Assembly: GCF_048060095.1 (NCBI RefSeq)
Contig: NZ_JBLUOA010000003.1
Span: 186,001-250,000, forward strand
From: JBLUOA01 sp048060095
GTDB lineage: Bacteria > Pseudomonadota > Alphaproteobacteria > Rhodobacterales > Rhodobacteraceae
Reading direction: 5' to 3'
Length of the DNA: 64,000 nt
Position numbers and translations under genes: made by a program. The stretch's first letter is position 1; every line of letters begins with the position of its first letter. The notes under the pieces are model-generated. The model was not told where the DNA came from. It was given only the letters and a program-made list of their open reading frames with translations, and searched no databases. Of this stretch, positions 34,661 through 44,281 are shown piece by piece.

Positions 34661-36289
34661 TTAGGACGGGCCGATGGGGGTGCAGTCGATGCTGCGGGCC
34701 TGTAGGCGACGGCAGGCAAGGTCAGCGGTTTCCTGGCTCATCCCCATGAAGTTCGCGTCAAACCCCTGCGGGCTGCGCACGACGCGACGCAGCGTTCCAT
34801 CGAGGGTCGACATCTCTTTCAACGCGGTGCGCAGAAGCACACGCTCCGCCTGATAGCGCGATCCGTAGCGCCCGACATTGACGCCCCAGTGCCGCCCGCC
34901 GGAGGTTGAAACCCGCGTCACGACGATAGGATCTTCGGGCACAATCCGGGGTTCCGGCTGGATGCTGACCGTCGGAGCGACGGAGGCGAGCGTGACCTGC
35001 TCCGCTGGGGCGGTTTCGGGCGCGGTCTGGGCGGCGGTGGCTTGTTCGACACCTGCCGTCGCTTCGGCCAGCGCTGCGGCGATCGCAAGGGCGGTCGGAT
35101 CGGATTCGGCCTCAGGCTCTGCGACCGTTTCGGGTTCTATTGCGGCCAAGGCAACCGGCGCTGCGGCGGTTTCCGGGCGTGGCACGGGCGTAACCTCGGC
35201 AGTCACGATGGGTTCCGCCGCTGTTTCCTCCGGCGTCTCGGCCGGGGCTTCAGCGACTTGCACGCCTTCTTGCTGGGCCGTTTCAATCGCCTCTTGGATT
35301 TCGCTTTCAAGCGCGATCATCAGATCTTGTGCCGGTTCCTGAACCGGACGCGGGGCCGGGCGCAGGCTGCGGACCACGGCGGTCGCAACCCGTGTCGTCG
35401 CACCGGATGGCGTGGCGGGCTGGTTGCCGTATTGCGGGCGCGGCGGCGCGTTTACCGCCACACGGGTGTTCGCGCGCCGGAACCCCATGTCGAGCAGTTC
35501 GGCGACCCGCGCGTTCCGCGTTGCGGAGGACCGCCCTCCGAAGACCGTCGCAATAATCCGCTCCTGACCCCGTTCGGCAGAGGCGACTAGGTTGAAACCG
35601 GCGGCGTTGGTGTAGCCGGTCTTGATACCGTCAGCACCGCGATAAGACCCCAGCAGGCGGCGATTGGTGTTGCGCACCTCGCGGATACCGGCATTCGTCG
35701 AGCGGCGGGAGAACAGGTTGTAATATTGCGGGTAGTGATAGAACAGCCGACGGCCCAGATTGGTCATGTCGCGGGCGGTTGAAAGGTGCCCGCTTTCGGT
35801 CAGACCATGCGCGTTGCGGAAGGTCGTGCGGGTCATCCCGAGCGCTAGGGCGGTCCGGTTCATCCGCCGCGCAAACGCCGCTTCGGAGCCTTCGATCGCC
35901 TCACCCAGTGCGGTTGCCGCGTCATTTGCGGATTTCACTGCCGCCGCGCGGATCAGATACCGCAAGCGGATACGCTGGCCAGAACGAAGGCCCAGTTTAG
36001 ACGGCGGCTCTGACGCGGCGTTTTGCGAAATACGCACTTCGGTATCAAGGCTGATCTCGCCATTCTCGATCGCTTCGAAGACCACGTAAAGCGTCATCAT
36101 TTTTGTTAGGGATGCCGGATGCAGCCGCGTGTCCGCGTTGCGCGAATGAAGAACCTCACCCGATCGCGCGTCCATCACAACCGCCGCGTATGGCGCTGCA
36201 ACGCCCCTGACGGGCGCCCATGCCAAGACGCAAATCATGACCACATAAAATAAACCGTGTCGAATACACTGCCCAAGACGTGTTTGCAC
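34661..36289 (-). CDS. D-alanyl-D-alanine carboxypeptidase with C-terminal SPOR domain
   Basis: A 542-residue exported protein. A signal sequence (FYVVMICVLAWAPVRGVAA) precedes a peptidase S11 domain with SxxK (SLTK, residues 60-63), SxN (SAN near 119) and KTG (near 222). A long Ala/Glu/Pro/Val-rich linker (about 300-450) leads to a SPOR domain (about 460-540) that binds denuded peptidoglycan at the septum. The enzyme trims the terminal D-Ala from peptide stems. SPOR fusion is common for alphaproteobacterial DD-peptidases. It is 206 bases from the HAD gene upstream on the same strand. Confidence 0.92.
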   Translation of the reverse strand: MQTRLGQCIRHGLFYVVMICVLAWAPVRGVAAPYAAVVMDARSGEVLHSRNADTRLHPASLTKMMTLYVVFEAIENGEISLDTEVRISQNAASEPPSKLGLRSGQRIRLRYLIRAAAVKSANDAATALGEAIEGSEAAFARRMNRTALALGMTRTTFRNAHGLTESGHLSTARDMTNLGRRLFYHYPQYYNLFSRRSTNAGIREVRNTNRRLLGSYRGADGIKTGYTNAAGFNLVASAERGQERIIATVFGGRSSATRNARVAELLDMGFRRANTRVAVNAPPRPQYGNQPATPSGATTRVATAVVRSLRPAPRPVQEPAQDLMIALESEIQEAIETAQQEGVQVAEAPAETPEETAAEPIVTAEVTPVPRPETAAAPVALAAIEPETVAEPEAESDPTALAIAAALAEATAGVEQATAAQTAPETAPAEQVTLASVAPTVSIQPEPRIVPEDPIVVTRVSTSGGRHWGVNVGRYGSRYQAERVLLRTALKEMSTLDGTLRRVVRSPQGFDANFMGMSQETADLACRRLQARSIDCTPIGPS

Positions 36290-36495
36290 GTCGCTCGCCT
36301 TTTCTGCCTCATGCTGCCGATTTTTCGGTCAGCTTATCATTAATTGCGAAGAGGTTAGCACAGGGTTCAATTTCAGAAAACACCCAAAATTCAGTAACTT
36401 TCGGGGTGTCTTTCAAGCAACGCGGGGCATATCTTGTGTCCGATTCCGGCTGTGGCACAAGATGGCGGATCGCCGCATCAGGCGGCGCTGAACGG

Positions 36496-37206
36496 TCAGA
36501 GCGCCTGAATCGCCCCCGGCAATTCACCCAAATCAGCCAGTTCGCGGTAGCGGGGGTTTAATGTCGGCGGATCGGCTTTCTCAAGCTCCCACGTCAAACC
36601 GTGCGGAACGTAAACGCCCCAACCGCCCGCCTCGATCACCGGAATCACGTCAGAGCGGAGCGAATTGCCGACCATCAGCGCCGCACCGGCACCCTCGCCA
36701 TGTCGCGCGAAAATGTCTGCGTAGACCTTTGGCGTTTTGTCCGACACGATTTCGACCCCGTCGAACAATTCGCCCAACCCTGATTGCGCAAGCTTGCGCT
36801 CCTGATCCAAAAGATCGCCCTTGGTAATCAGCAATACGCGGTAATCGGCGGCGAGGGCCGTCACTGTTTCTTCGGCATGGGGCAGCAGATCAATCGGGTG
36901 GGACAGCATATCCTGCCCCGCTTCGATCAGTTCTCGGATGACGCGGGCGGGGACGCGGTCGTCTGTTACCTCAATCGCGGTTTCGATCATCGACAGAACG
37001 AACCCTTTGATTCCAAACCCGTATTGTCCAAGATTGCGGCGTTCGGCGGCCAGTAGACGGTCTTCCAGATGCGGTCGTTCCGCATAGTCGGCCAGCAGGT
37101 CTGCGAAACGGTCCTGCGTTATCCGAAAGAACTGTTCATTGTGCCACAGCGTATCGTCGGCATCGAAGCCGATTGTCGTGACTTTTCCTGTTGATGCGCG
37201 GGTCAT
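36496..37206 (-). CDS. HAD-superfamily hydrolase
   Basis: A 236-residue protein with the HAD motifs: motif I FDADDTLWHNE (nucleophile D in DADDT), motif II LLITKGD, and motif III/IV VGNSLRSDVIPVIEAG. It lacks a large cap insertion beyond the usual helical C1 cap. Members are phosphatases, and the substrate is unknown. The start at 37206 gives MTRASTGKVTTIGFDADD. The frame continues 158 codons upstream, but that part is antisense to clpS and is not real. It diverges from clpS with only 60 bases between starts. Confidence 0.88.
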   Translation of the reverse strand: MTRASTGKVTTIGFDADDTLWHNEQFFRITQDRFADLLADYAERPHLEDRLLAAERRNLGQYGFGIKGFVLSMIETAIEVTDDRVPARVIRELIEAGQDMLSHPIDLLPHAEETVTALAADYRVLLITKGDLLDQERKLAQSGLGELFDGVEIVSDKTPKVYADIFARHGEGAGAALMVGNSLRSDVIPVIEAGGWGVYVPHGLTWELEKADPPTLNPRYRELADLGELPGAIQAL

Positions 37207-37266
37207 TCCTGTTAAGCCCCTTTTCACGCCGGACCATGAGATTATATAGTCAGGTCCAGACTGCAG

Positions 37267-37653
37267 ATGGAACTCCCTTTGACTGACGTGCGGACACATA
37301 AACCGATATTCGGCCCCAACATTCCGTTGCTTATGGCAGATAAGGACGGGGATGGGGATGCTGACACCGGCACGCTGACGAAGACCAAGCCGAAAACGGC
37401 GCGGCCGCCGCTTTATAAAGTGCTGCTGCTGAACGATGATTTCACGCCGATGGAATTCGTTGTGCATGTGTTGGAGCGGTTCTTTGGCCTGACCCATGCG
37501 CAGGCGTTTGAAATCATGCTGACGGTCCATAAAAAGGGCGTCGCGGTCGTTGGTGTCTTCAGCCATGAGATTGCCGAGACCAAAGTGACACAAGTGATGG
37601 ATTTCGCGCGCCAGCATCAGCATCCGCTGCAATGCACGATGGAAAGGGAATAG
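37267..37653 (+). CDS. clpS: ATP-dependent Clp protease adaptor ClpS
   Basis: A 128-residue protein whose core (residues 46-128) is typical ClpS: RPPLYKVLLLNDDFTPMEFV, then VLERFFGL and the conserved HKKGVAVVGVFSHEIAETK. It delivers N-degron substrates to ClpAP. The N-terminal 45 residues are an unstructured, charged extension (DKDGDGDADTGTLTKTKPKT). The start at ATG 37267 is first in frame; ATG 37333 (MADKDGD) is an alternative, and neither has a strong ribosome site. It diverges from the HAD gene. The methyltransferase gene follows after 25 bases. Confidence 0.93.
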   Translation: MELPLTDVRTHKPIFGPNIPLLMADKDGDGDADTGTLTKTKPKTARPPLYKVLLLNDDFTPMEFVVHVLERFFGLTHAQAFEIMLTVHKKGVAVVGVFSHEIAETKVTQVMDFARQHQHPLQCTMERE

Positions 37654-37678
37654 GGCCGACGCCCTTGAAGCACCTGAC

Positions 37679-38680
37679 ATGACAGCCTATCGCCTGACCC
37701 TCGCGCTTGACGCTGGCGCATTTGCCGTGCCGGATGACGGACGGATCGCCGTGTTTCGCCCGCGTGCTGATCATGACCTTTCTTCTCTGTCCAAGGAACG
37801 AGTGGAGATCATTCAGGGCTTTCGCCCGGACCATGATGCATGGACCGCACGGGGTTATGACGCTTCCGCGGTTGCAGGGCAGTCGGACTATGCTCTGTCC
37901 ATTGTCATGTTGCCGAGGGCAAAGGCCGAGGCCCGCGCGGTGATCGCAGAGGCCGCATCGCGCACCAAAGGCGCGTTGATCGTCGATGGGCAGAAAACCG
38001 ATGGTATTGATAGCGTTTGGCGTGATTGCCGGAAGCGGGCCGATGTGACCGGCACGTTTTCAAAGGCGCACGGAAAGACGTTCGCAATCAACAACCCTGC
38101 CGGGTTTGATGACTGGGCTGCCGGGCCAGCCGAGGGGCCGGAAGGATTCGTCACCGCGCCGGGCGTATTTTCAGCGGCGAAGATCGACAAAGGATCGCGC
38201 CTGTTGGTTGAGGCGATGGAAGAATGTCCGCTGTCGGGCAACGTTGCAGATCTGGGCGCTGGTTGGGGGTATCTTTCGCATCACCTTGCGCAACACGACG
38301 GCATCAAGACGCTGCATCTGATCGAGGCGGAGCACGCCGCGCTGGAATGCGCCCGGCGGAACGTCACCGATCCGCGGGCCGAATTTCATTGGGCTGACGC
38401 GACCCGCTTTCAACCATCCGATCCTTTCGATGTGGTTGTCACCAATCCGCCATTTCACACCGGACGGGCGGGCGACCCTTCGCTTGGTCGCGCCTTCATC
38501 GCGGCAGCGGCAAAGATGCTGACCCCGCGTGGCACGCTTTGGATGGTTGCGAACCGACATCTGCCTTACGAGGCTGAGCTGTCCGACCTTTTCCGCAACG
38601 TCGAAGAAATCGGCGGCGATACCGGCTTCAAAGTGCTGAAAGCGGCGCTGCCCAAGCGTTCCTCTCGAACAAAAACCTGA
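37679..38680 (+). CDS. Class I SAM-dependent methyltransferase, RsmC-like
   Basis: A 333-residue protein. The N-terminal half is a degenerate domain as in RsmC. The C-terminal half has the SAM-binding segment VADLGAGWGYLSHHLAQ near residue 190 and the NPPF motif in VVTNPPFHTGRAG near 260, which marks N-methylation of bases. RsmC methylates guanine 1207 of 16S rRNA (m2G). RsmC-like assignment is by domain layout; RlmG is another possibility. It lies 25 bases after clpS on the same strand. Confidence 0.82.
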   Translation: MTAYRLTLALDAGAFAVPDDGRIAVFRPRADHDLSSLSKERVEIIQGFRPDHDAWTARGYDASAVAGQSDYALSIVMLPRAKAEARAVIAEAASRTKGALIVDGQKTDGIDSVWRDCRKRADVTGTFSKAHGKTFAINNPAGFDDWAAGPAEGPEGFVTAPGVFSAAKIDKGSRLLVEAMEECPLSGNVADLGAGWGYLSHHLAQHDGIKTLHLIEAEHAALECARRNVTDPRAEFHWADATRFQPSDPFDVVVTNPPFHTGRAGDPSLGRAFIAAAAKMLTPRGTLWMVANRHLPYEAELSDLFRNVEEIGGDTGFKVLKAALPKRSSRTKT

Positions 38681-38723
38681 ATTCCCCTAGGCTCCGTCAG
38701 AGAATCATGAAAGCGACACGCAC

Positions 38724-39530
38724 ATGAGCTTTTCCATCACAGGCAAAACAGCCATCGTCACCGGGGCCGCGAACGGCATCGGGCTCGCGATCGGGCGGCA
38801 TTTTGCGGATCACGGCGCGAACGTCATGTTCGCTGACAAGGACGAAGCGCGCTTGGTCGAAGAACTCGGCAAATCGCCAGAGGATTCGAACATCCGCTAC
38901 TTCGCCGGTGATCTGCGGCAAAAACTGACGGTCGCGAACCTGCTTTCGGCCACGATCGACGCGTTCGAGCGGGTCGATATCCTCGTCAATGCGAGTCGCC
39001 AAGTCGTGACCTCTGACCCGCTCGACACAAAAGACGACTCGGTTGAGGCATTGCTGGAGCAGAACCTTCTGACAAGCCTTCGGCTAAGCCAAGCTGTCGC
39101 CCGTCGGATGATCCAGCAGGCGGAGGATGAGGAATCCGAAAGCAGTTGTATCGGGTCAATCGTCAACCTGTCCTCAATCGCGGCCCGGCGGACGCACCCA
39201 TCACTGCTGGCCTATTCGGTGTCCGCTGCGGCGCTGGATCAGATGACGCGCTCGCTTGCCGTGGCGCTTGCGCCGAAACGTATCCGAGTGAACGCGGTCG
39301 CCTTCGGCAGCGTGATGAGTGCGAGCCTGCGATCCGATCTGAAGGAAAACGACGAATATCGACAGGAAATCATCGACCACACCCCAATGCGCCGCATCGC
39401 CCCGCCGGGCGAGATTGCCGAGGCCGTGCAGTTCTTGTCATCGGACAGTTCAGGCTTTGTGACGGGTCAGATTATGACGGTCGACGGTGGGCGCACCCTG
39501 CTTGATCCGGCTGCGGCCCCTGCGCACTGA
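38724..39530 (+). CDS. SDR-family oxidoreductase lacking the catalytic lysine
   Basis: A 268-residue classical short-chain dehydrogenase fold. The cofactor site is VTGAANGIGLAIG, then NAS near residue 92, the catalytic serine in VNLSSIA, and a C-terminal GFVTGQIMTVDGG. The normal YxxxK active-site motif reads YSVSA here: tyrosine is kept but lysine is alanine (codon GCT). Serine is also kept. Activity as a standard NAD(P) dehydrogenase is therefore doubtful unless another residue substitutes. It stands 43 bases after the methyltransferase gene and converges with a lipoprotein gene, 6 bases apart. Confidence 0.85.
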   Translation: MSFSITGKTAIVTGAANGIGLAIGRHFADHGANVMFADKDEARLVEELGKSPEDSNIRYFAGDLRQKLTVANLLSATIDAFERVDILVNASRQVVTSDPLDTKDDSVEALLEQNLLTSLRLSQAVARRMIQQAEDEESESSCIGSIVNLSSIAARRTHPSLLAYSVSAAALDQMTRSLAVALAPKRIRVNAVAFGSVMSASLRSDLKENDEYRQEIIDHTPMRRIAPPGEIAEAVQFLSSDSSGFVTGQIMTVDGGRTLLDPAAAPAH

Positions 39531-39536
39531 TCTCTG

Positions 39537-39905
39537 CTACGCCGGATAACGCGCTGCACAGGCGGCAATCGCGCGGCGGGCGGAGCGCTCCATCTCTCGG
39601 CGCCGTTGTTGAAGGGAGCGGAGCTTGCGCTGCTCCGCATTCAAATCAATCGGCTCCGGTCGCTCTACCAGCCGCGTCGCGTGGGTGTTGCAGAAGTGGA
39701 CGTTCCGGTTTGGTGAGGTGCAAAACCGCAGCCGCATCGTCGGTTCCACATCCCGCCGGATCGCATAGCCCCGCGCGATGTTCGCCTCGGTTTCTTCGAT
39801 CAACGCATCCATCACCCGCAGCTCACCGGTTGCGGAAGTCATACACTGCTCTCGCGGTGTGGCGCAGGCGGCCAGAAGCAGCAATAGGGGCAGAAAGCGT
39901 TTCAT
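39537..39905 (-). CDS. Small hypothetical lipoprotein
   Basis: A 122-residue protein with a lipoprotein signal (MKRFLPLLLLLAAC, lipobox LAAC). The mature part is rich in Arg and Glu and has a likely coiled-coil near residues 85-110 (LNAEQRKLRSLQQRRREMER). Cysteines at 22, 60, 70 and 117 may pair. No family is recognised. The start at 39905 is chosen for the lipobox and for GAGG upstream; a longer frame from 40055 has no such signal. It diverges from hemF. Confidence 0.75.
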   Translation of the reverse strand: MKRFLPLLLLLAACATPREQCMTSATGELRVMDALIEETEANIARGYAIRRDVEPTMRLRFCTSPNRNVHFCNTHATRLVERPEPIDLNAEQRKLRSLQQRRREMERSARRAIAACAARYPA

Positions 39906-40037
39906 CTTGAACCTCACACTCAGATACTCTGCCGATGATAGCGGGATCAGTCGCCGTTGAAAAATCACTTCTGGCGGCGGCGGGGCTGGCACCCCATCCG
40001 GTGACGCGCTATGCGAACGGGCGAAGGAGACCGCCAG

Positions 40038-40928
40038 ATGACCGACCAGATGCAAGATCAGAAAACCCGCGCGGCCCAGTGGTTCCGCGCGCTGAGGGAT
40101 GAGATCGTAGCAGCGTTTGAGGGCTTGGAAGACAGCCAGACGTTCGGACCGACCGCCGATTTGCCTGCCGGTCGGTTCGAGGTATCAGAGACGCGCCGCG
40201 CCTCCGACGACGGCAGCGACGCCGGTGGCGGTTTGATGAGCGTTATGCGTGGCGGGCGGGTGTTTGAGAAGGTCGGCGTCAATGTCTCAACCGTTTACGG
40301 ACAACTTGGCGAGAGGGCGCAGGCCGCGATGGCGGCGCGGGGCATTCCGGGGATGAAGGATGATCCGCAGTTCTGGGCCGCAGGCATATCGCTGGTCGCG
40401 CATATGCAGAACCCGCATTGTCCGGCGGTTCACATGAACACCCGCATGTTCTGGACGCCGCACGCGTGGTGGTTCGGCGGCGGATCGGACCTGAACCCGG
40501 CTATTGAATACGCTGAGGATACAGAGGCTTTTCATGCCGTCCAAAAGGCGCAATGCGACCGGCACGATACGGACTATTACCCCCGGTTCAAGAATTGGGC
40601 GGATGAGTATTTCTTTGTCCCGCACCGGGGCCGTGCGCGCGGAGTTGGGGGCATTTTCCTTGACGACCACAACACCGGCGATTGGGAGGCTGATTTTGCC
40701 TTCATCCAAGATGTCGGGCGGGCGTTCTTGCCGGCCTTCGTTCCCCTCACCGAACGCCGCCGCGATACACCTTGGTCGGAGGCTGATAAAGACGCGCAGC
40801 TTGTGCATCGCGGGCTCTACGCGGAATATAATCTGGTCTATGATCGGGGCACGAAATTCGGGCTGGAGACCGGTCACGATGCAAACGCGGTTTTGATGAG
40901 CCTTCCGCCCCTCGCCAAGTGGATTTGA
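40038..40928 (+). CDS. hemF: Oxygen-dependent coproporphyrinogen III oxidase
   Basis: A 296-residue HemF. Conserved segments are GGGLMSVMRGGRVFEKVGVN, HMNTRMFW, WWFGGGSDLNP and FFVPHRGRARGVGGIFLDD. It turns coproporphyrinogen III into protoporphyrinogen IX using oxygen, in the cytoplasm. The start at ATG 40038 has AAGGAGA nine bases upstream. It lies in a loose haem-gene neighbourhood with hemE and hemC, but an MFS gene intervenes. Oxygen-independent HemN is not in the window. No FNR box was noticed before it. Confidence 0.95.
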   Translation: MTDQMQDQKTRAAQWFRALRDEIVAAFEGLEDSQTFGPTADLPAGRFEVSETRRASDDGSDAGGGLMSVMRGGRVFEKVGVNVSTVYGQLGERAQAAMAARGIPGMKDDPQFWAAGISLVAHMQNPHCPAVHMNTRMFWTPHAWWFGGGSDLNPAIEYAEDTEAFHAVQKAQCDRHDTDYYPRFKNWADEYFFVPHRGRARGVGGIFLDDHNTGDWEADFAFIQDVGRAFLPAFVPLTERRRDTPWSEADKDAQLVHRGLYAEYNLVYDRGTKFGLETGHDANAVLMSLPPLAKWI

Positions 40929-40994
40929 CCGCGGCCTTGCCCGCCCAAAGCATCCGTGTAGGAATGGGCGAACCTGAGTGAAAGCCCGCACCTG

Positions 40995-42212
40995 ATGCTC
41001 GCCATCCTTCGCAATCCGACCTATGCCCGCTTGTTTTCCGCGCAGTTGGTGGCGTTGCTGGGGACCGGGTTGTTGACCATCGCGCTTGGCCTGATCGCCT
41101 ATGACATCGCGGGTGGAGACGCGGGGCGGGTGCTTGGAATCGCGTTGACCATCAAGATGCTCGCCTATGTCGGGCTTGGTCCGTTCCTGACCGCCGCCGT
41201 CGCAAACCTTCCGCGAAAGACCGTATTGATCGCGGCCGATCTGGTGCGGGCGGCTGCTGCGCTGTGTTTACCATTCATCGAAACGGTTTGGCAGATTTAC
41301 CTGCTGGTCTTCCTGCTTCAGGCCGCGTCCGCGACGTTCACCCCGACCTTTCAAGCGATCATCCCGCAGATATTCGACGATGAGGGTGAATACACGCGAG
41401 CGCTTAGCCTGTCTCGGCTGGCCTATGACATCGAAAACCTGATCAGCCCGGTGCTGGCGGGGCTGTTGCTGTTGGTCGTGACGTATTCGACGTTATTCGT
41501 TGGAACGACGCTCGGTTTCCTTGCCTCGGCTTTTCTGGTTTTTGGTGCGAATCTGCCCGAGGCCGTCGTGACCCAACAGCGCCGATTCATCGACCGGGTC
41601 ACGCATGGCAGCCGCATTTACCTTGCGACGCCGCGCCTGCGCGGGCTGCTGGCGTTGAACATGGCGGTGTCGTCGGTCGGTGCGGTGATGATCGTCAACA
41701 CGGTTGTCATCGTGCGCGTGGCCTATGGCGGAGGGGACACGAAATTCGCGATGGCACTGGCGGCGGCGGGTGGCGGATCAATGCTCTCCGCGCTTGTGTT
41801 GCCGAGAGTGCTTGATCAGCTTTCGGATCGGAGAGTCATGCTGACGGGGGCGACGGTCTCTGCCGGGCTGTTGATGCTTGCCGGGCTTTGGGTGCTGGCG
41901 GTTGGATGGCCTGTCTGGGTGGTTTTCCTGCTGCTTTGGTTCGCGCTTGGCGCGGGGAACTCGGCGATCCAAACGCCGACGGGGCGATTGTTGCGACGAT
42001 CCGCCGAGGATGTCGATCGCCCGGCACTATTCGCGGCGCAGTTCGCGCTGTCACATGCGTGCTGGCTGCTGGCCTACCCCGCAGCAGGCATTCTGGGGGC
42101 TGAGATCGGGCAGGCCGCAACAATGGTTCTGCTGGCGTTTGTGGCGCTGTCCAGCGTCCTGTTGGCACGTCGATTGTGGGTCAGCCCGCCACTAGCCCCG
42201 GATCGCGTCTAA
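40995..42212 (+). CDS. MFS transporter
   Basis: A 405-residue membrane protein with about twelve hydrophobic segments. It starts MLAILRNPTYARLFSAQLVA, an opening common in the EntS/NreB-like branch of the major facilitator family. A basic loop (NLPRKTVLIAADLVRAAAAL) after helix 2 fits motif A poorly. Substrate is unknown; siderophore or nickel export is known for relatives, but nothing here points to either. Its 3' end overlaps the convergent hemE gene by 21 bases. It lies 66 bases after hemF. Confidence 0.83.
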   Translation: MLAILRNPTYARLFSAQLVALLGTGLLTIALGLIAYDIAGGDAGRVLGIALTIKMLAYVGLGPFLTAAVANLPRKTVLIAADLVRAAAALCLPFIETVWQIYLLVFLLQAASATFTPTFQAIIPQIFDDEGEYTRALSLSRLAYDIENLISPVLAGLLLLVVTYSTLFVGTTLGFLASAFLVFGANLPEAVVTQQRRFIDRVTHGSRIYLATPRLRGLLALNMAVSSVGAVMIVNTVVIVRVAYGGGDTKFAMALAAAGGGSMLSALVLPRVLDQLSDRRVMLTGATVSAGLLMLAGLWVLAVGWPVWVVFLLLWFALGAGNSAIQTPTGRLLRRSAEDVDRPALFAAQFALSHACWLLAYPAAGILGAEIGQAATMVLLAFVALSSVLLARRLWVSPPLAPDRV

Positions 42213-43223
42213 CATAACCTGCACATTGTCGGGGTCCGCGTCAGGCGTAATCCCGTGGCCGAGGTTGAAGATGTGGGGTCCGTTGCCGAACGCCTTAACG
42301 ATCTGCTTGGTTTCATCAATCAAGGCCTGTCCACCGCTCACCATATGACGAGAGGCGAGGTTGCCCTGCACGCAGCCATCGACCTGCACATGCTTGGCCC
42401 CCCATTCCGGCGTGACGGAGTTGTCGAGCGCGACACAATCCGCCCCCGTCGCCTTGGCGAACCCGATATAGCCATCGCCCGCCTCTCTCGGGAAGGCGAT
42501 GATCGGCGTGTTCGGGTGCTTTTCCTTGAGGGCCGCGATGATCCGTTTCGTCGGGGCGACCGCGTATTTGGCGAACGTGTCGCCTTGCAGCGATCCGGCC
42601 CAACTGTCGAAGAGTTTGATGACCTCCGCCCCCGCGTCGATCTGGGCGGAGAGGTAGAGGATCGTTGCTTCGGTGATCTTGTCGAGCAAAGCCTCGAACG
42701 TCGCGATATCCTCCTGCATCAGCTTGTGCGCCGGACCCTGATCGGGGGTGCCGCGCCCGGCAATCATGTAGGTCGCGACCGTCCACGGCGCACCGGCAAA
42801 GCCGATCAGCGTGGTTTCCTTCGGCAACTCCCGCGTCAGGATATTGACGGTTTCGTAGATCGACGACAGCGTTTCGTGGATGTCGTCGGCGGGGCCGAGT
42901 TTGCCAAGGTCATCCGACCCGGTGAACGTCGAAAGGCGCGGGCCTTCGCCGGTGACAAACCACAGATCCGCGCCAAGCGCCTGCGGCACCAGCAGGATAT
43001 CGGCAAACAGGATCGCGGCGTCGAAGCCATAGCGGCGGATCGGCTGAAGCGTGACTTCGGCGGCCAGTTCCGGGTTGTAGCACAGCGACAGGAAATCCCC
43101 TGCCTTCGCCCGCGTGGCCCGGTATTCCGGCAGATAGCGGCCCGCTTGGCGCATCATCCAGACCGGGGGCACGGCTTGCGTTTCACCGGCGAGCGCCTTC
43201 AGGATGGTTTTCTGTTCCGCCAT
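42192..43223 (-). CDS. hemE: Uroporphyrinogen decarboxylase
   Basis: A 343-residue HemE. Family signatures are PPVWMMRQAGRYLPEYR near the N-terminus, AAILFADILLVPQALG, and IGFAGAPWTVATYMI in the middle. It decarboxylates uroporphyrinogen III to coproporphyrinogen III. The start at 43223 (MAEQKTILKAL) has GGAAGGAC upstream; the extra 20 codons of the longer frame are unlikely. It is divergent from hemC across 107 bases, and its 3' end overlaps the MFS gene by 21 bases. Confidence 0.96.
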   Translation of the reverse strand: MAEQKTILKALAGETQAVPPVWMMRQAGRYLPEYRATRAKAGDFLSLCYNPELAAEVTLQPIRRYGFDAAILFADILLVPQALGADLWFVTGEGPRLSTFTGSDDLGKLGPADDIHETLSSIYETVNILTRELPKETTLIGFAGAPWTVATYMIAGRGTPDQGPAHKLMQEDIATFEALLDKITEATILYLSAQIDAGAEVIKLFDSWAGSLQGDTFAKYAVAPTKRIIAALKEKHPNTPIIAFPREAGDGYIGFAKATGADCVALDNSVTPEWGAKHVQVDGCVQGNLASRHMVSGGQALIDETKQIVKAFGNGPHIFNLGHGITPDADPDNVQVMLDAIRG

Positions 43224-43330
43224 TTTATGTCGTCCTTCCGAGTTCGTCCGCCGATGGGTCGCCGCCATGCGACCCGATGTCAAGCCAAAGCCGTGTTGTC
43301 AGGCGCTTGTGACGCGGGTAGACGGTGGGG

Positions 43331-44278
43331 ATGACATTGACCTTACCCACACCGTCCACGCCGCTAAAGATCGGAACGCGCGGATCGCCCCTGGCGCTTG
43401 CCCAGGCGCATGAAACGCGAAATCGCCTGCGGTCCGCGTTCGATCTGCCTGAAGAGGCGTTCGAGGTTGTCGTCATCAAGACAACCGGGGACCGGGTGCA
43501 GGATCGCCCGTTGAAGGAGCTTGGCGGCAAAGGGCTGTTCACCAAGGAAATCGAAGAGGCGCTGCTGTCCGGCGGCATCGACATCGCAGTTCATTCAATG
43601 AAGGACATGCCGGTTGCGCAGCCGGGGGGCCTGACCCTAGACACGCTGTTGCCGCGCGAAGATGTGCGGGATGCGTTTATTTCTCCGCACGCGTCCGGGA
43701 TCGCTGAATTGGTTGAGGGCGCGGTTGTCGGCACCTCAAGCCTGCGGCGTCGGGCGCAATTATTGCATAAGCGGCCCGACCTTAACGTGGTAGAGTTTCG
43801 CGGCAACGTGCAGACCCGCCTGCGGAAACTGGATGAAGGCGTCGCGGTTGCGACCTTCCTTGCCATGGCCGGGCTGAATCGGCTGGGCCGGGGCGATATC
43901 GCCAAGGCACCGATTGAGCCGGAAGATATGCTACCCGCCGTCGCGCAAGGCGCGATTGGGATTGAGCGGCGCGAGGGGGACACCAATACCGCTGCGTTGC
44001 TGGAACCGCTGCACGATCTTCACACAGGCCAACGCTTGGCGGCGGAGCGGGCCTTCCTCGCCGCACTTGACGGGTCGTGCGAAACGCCGATTGCGGCCCT
44101 GGCTGAACTTGACGGTGGCACAGTGCATTTCCGCGGTGAAATCCTGCGGCCCGATGGGTCGGAGTGTTTGGTCGAAGCAGGCGCCGCGCCGGTAGAGGAT
44201 GCGGCGAAGTTGGGCGACGAGTTGGGCAGGCGATTGCTTGAGGCCGCGCCAGAGGGCTTTTTCGACTGGCGCAGCTAG
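43331..44278 (+). CDS. hemC: Hydroxymethylbilane synthase
   Basis: A 315-residue HemC. Conserved features are KIGTRGSPLALAQAHE, GKGLFTKEIEEALLSG, HSMKDMP, and VGTSSLRRRAQL. The dipyrromethane-binding cysteine is in DGSCETPIAALA near residue 250. It joins four porphobilinogen units into hydroxymethylbilane. ATG 43331 is used; a GTG two codons upstream is also in frame. It is divergent from hemE, so the pair may share a promoter region. Its stop is 3 bases from the soeC stop on the other strand. Confidence 0.96.
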   Translation: MTLTLPTPSTPLKIGTRGSPLALAQAHETRNRLRSAFDLPEEAFEVVVIKTTGDRVQDRPLKELGGKGLFTKEIEEALLSGGIDIAVHSMKDMPVAQPGGLTLDTLLPREDVRDAFISPHASGIAELVEGAVVGTSSLRRRAQLLHKRPDLNVVEFRGNVQTRLRKLDEGVAVATFLAMAGLNRLGRGDIAKAPIEPEDMLPAVAQGAIGIERREGDTNTAALLEPLHDLHTGQRLAAERAFLAALDGSCETPIAALAELDGGTVHFRGEILRPDGSECLVEAGAAPVEDAAKLGDELGRRLLEAAPEGFFDWRS

Positions 44279-44281
44279 GGG

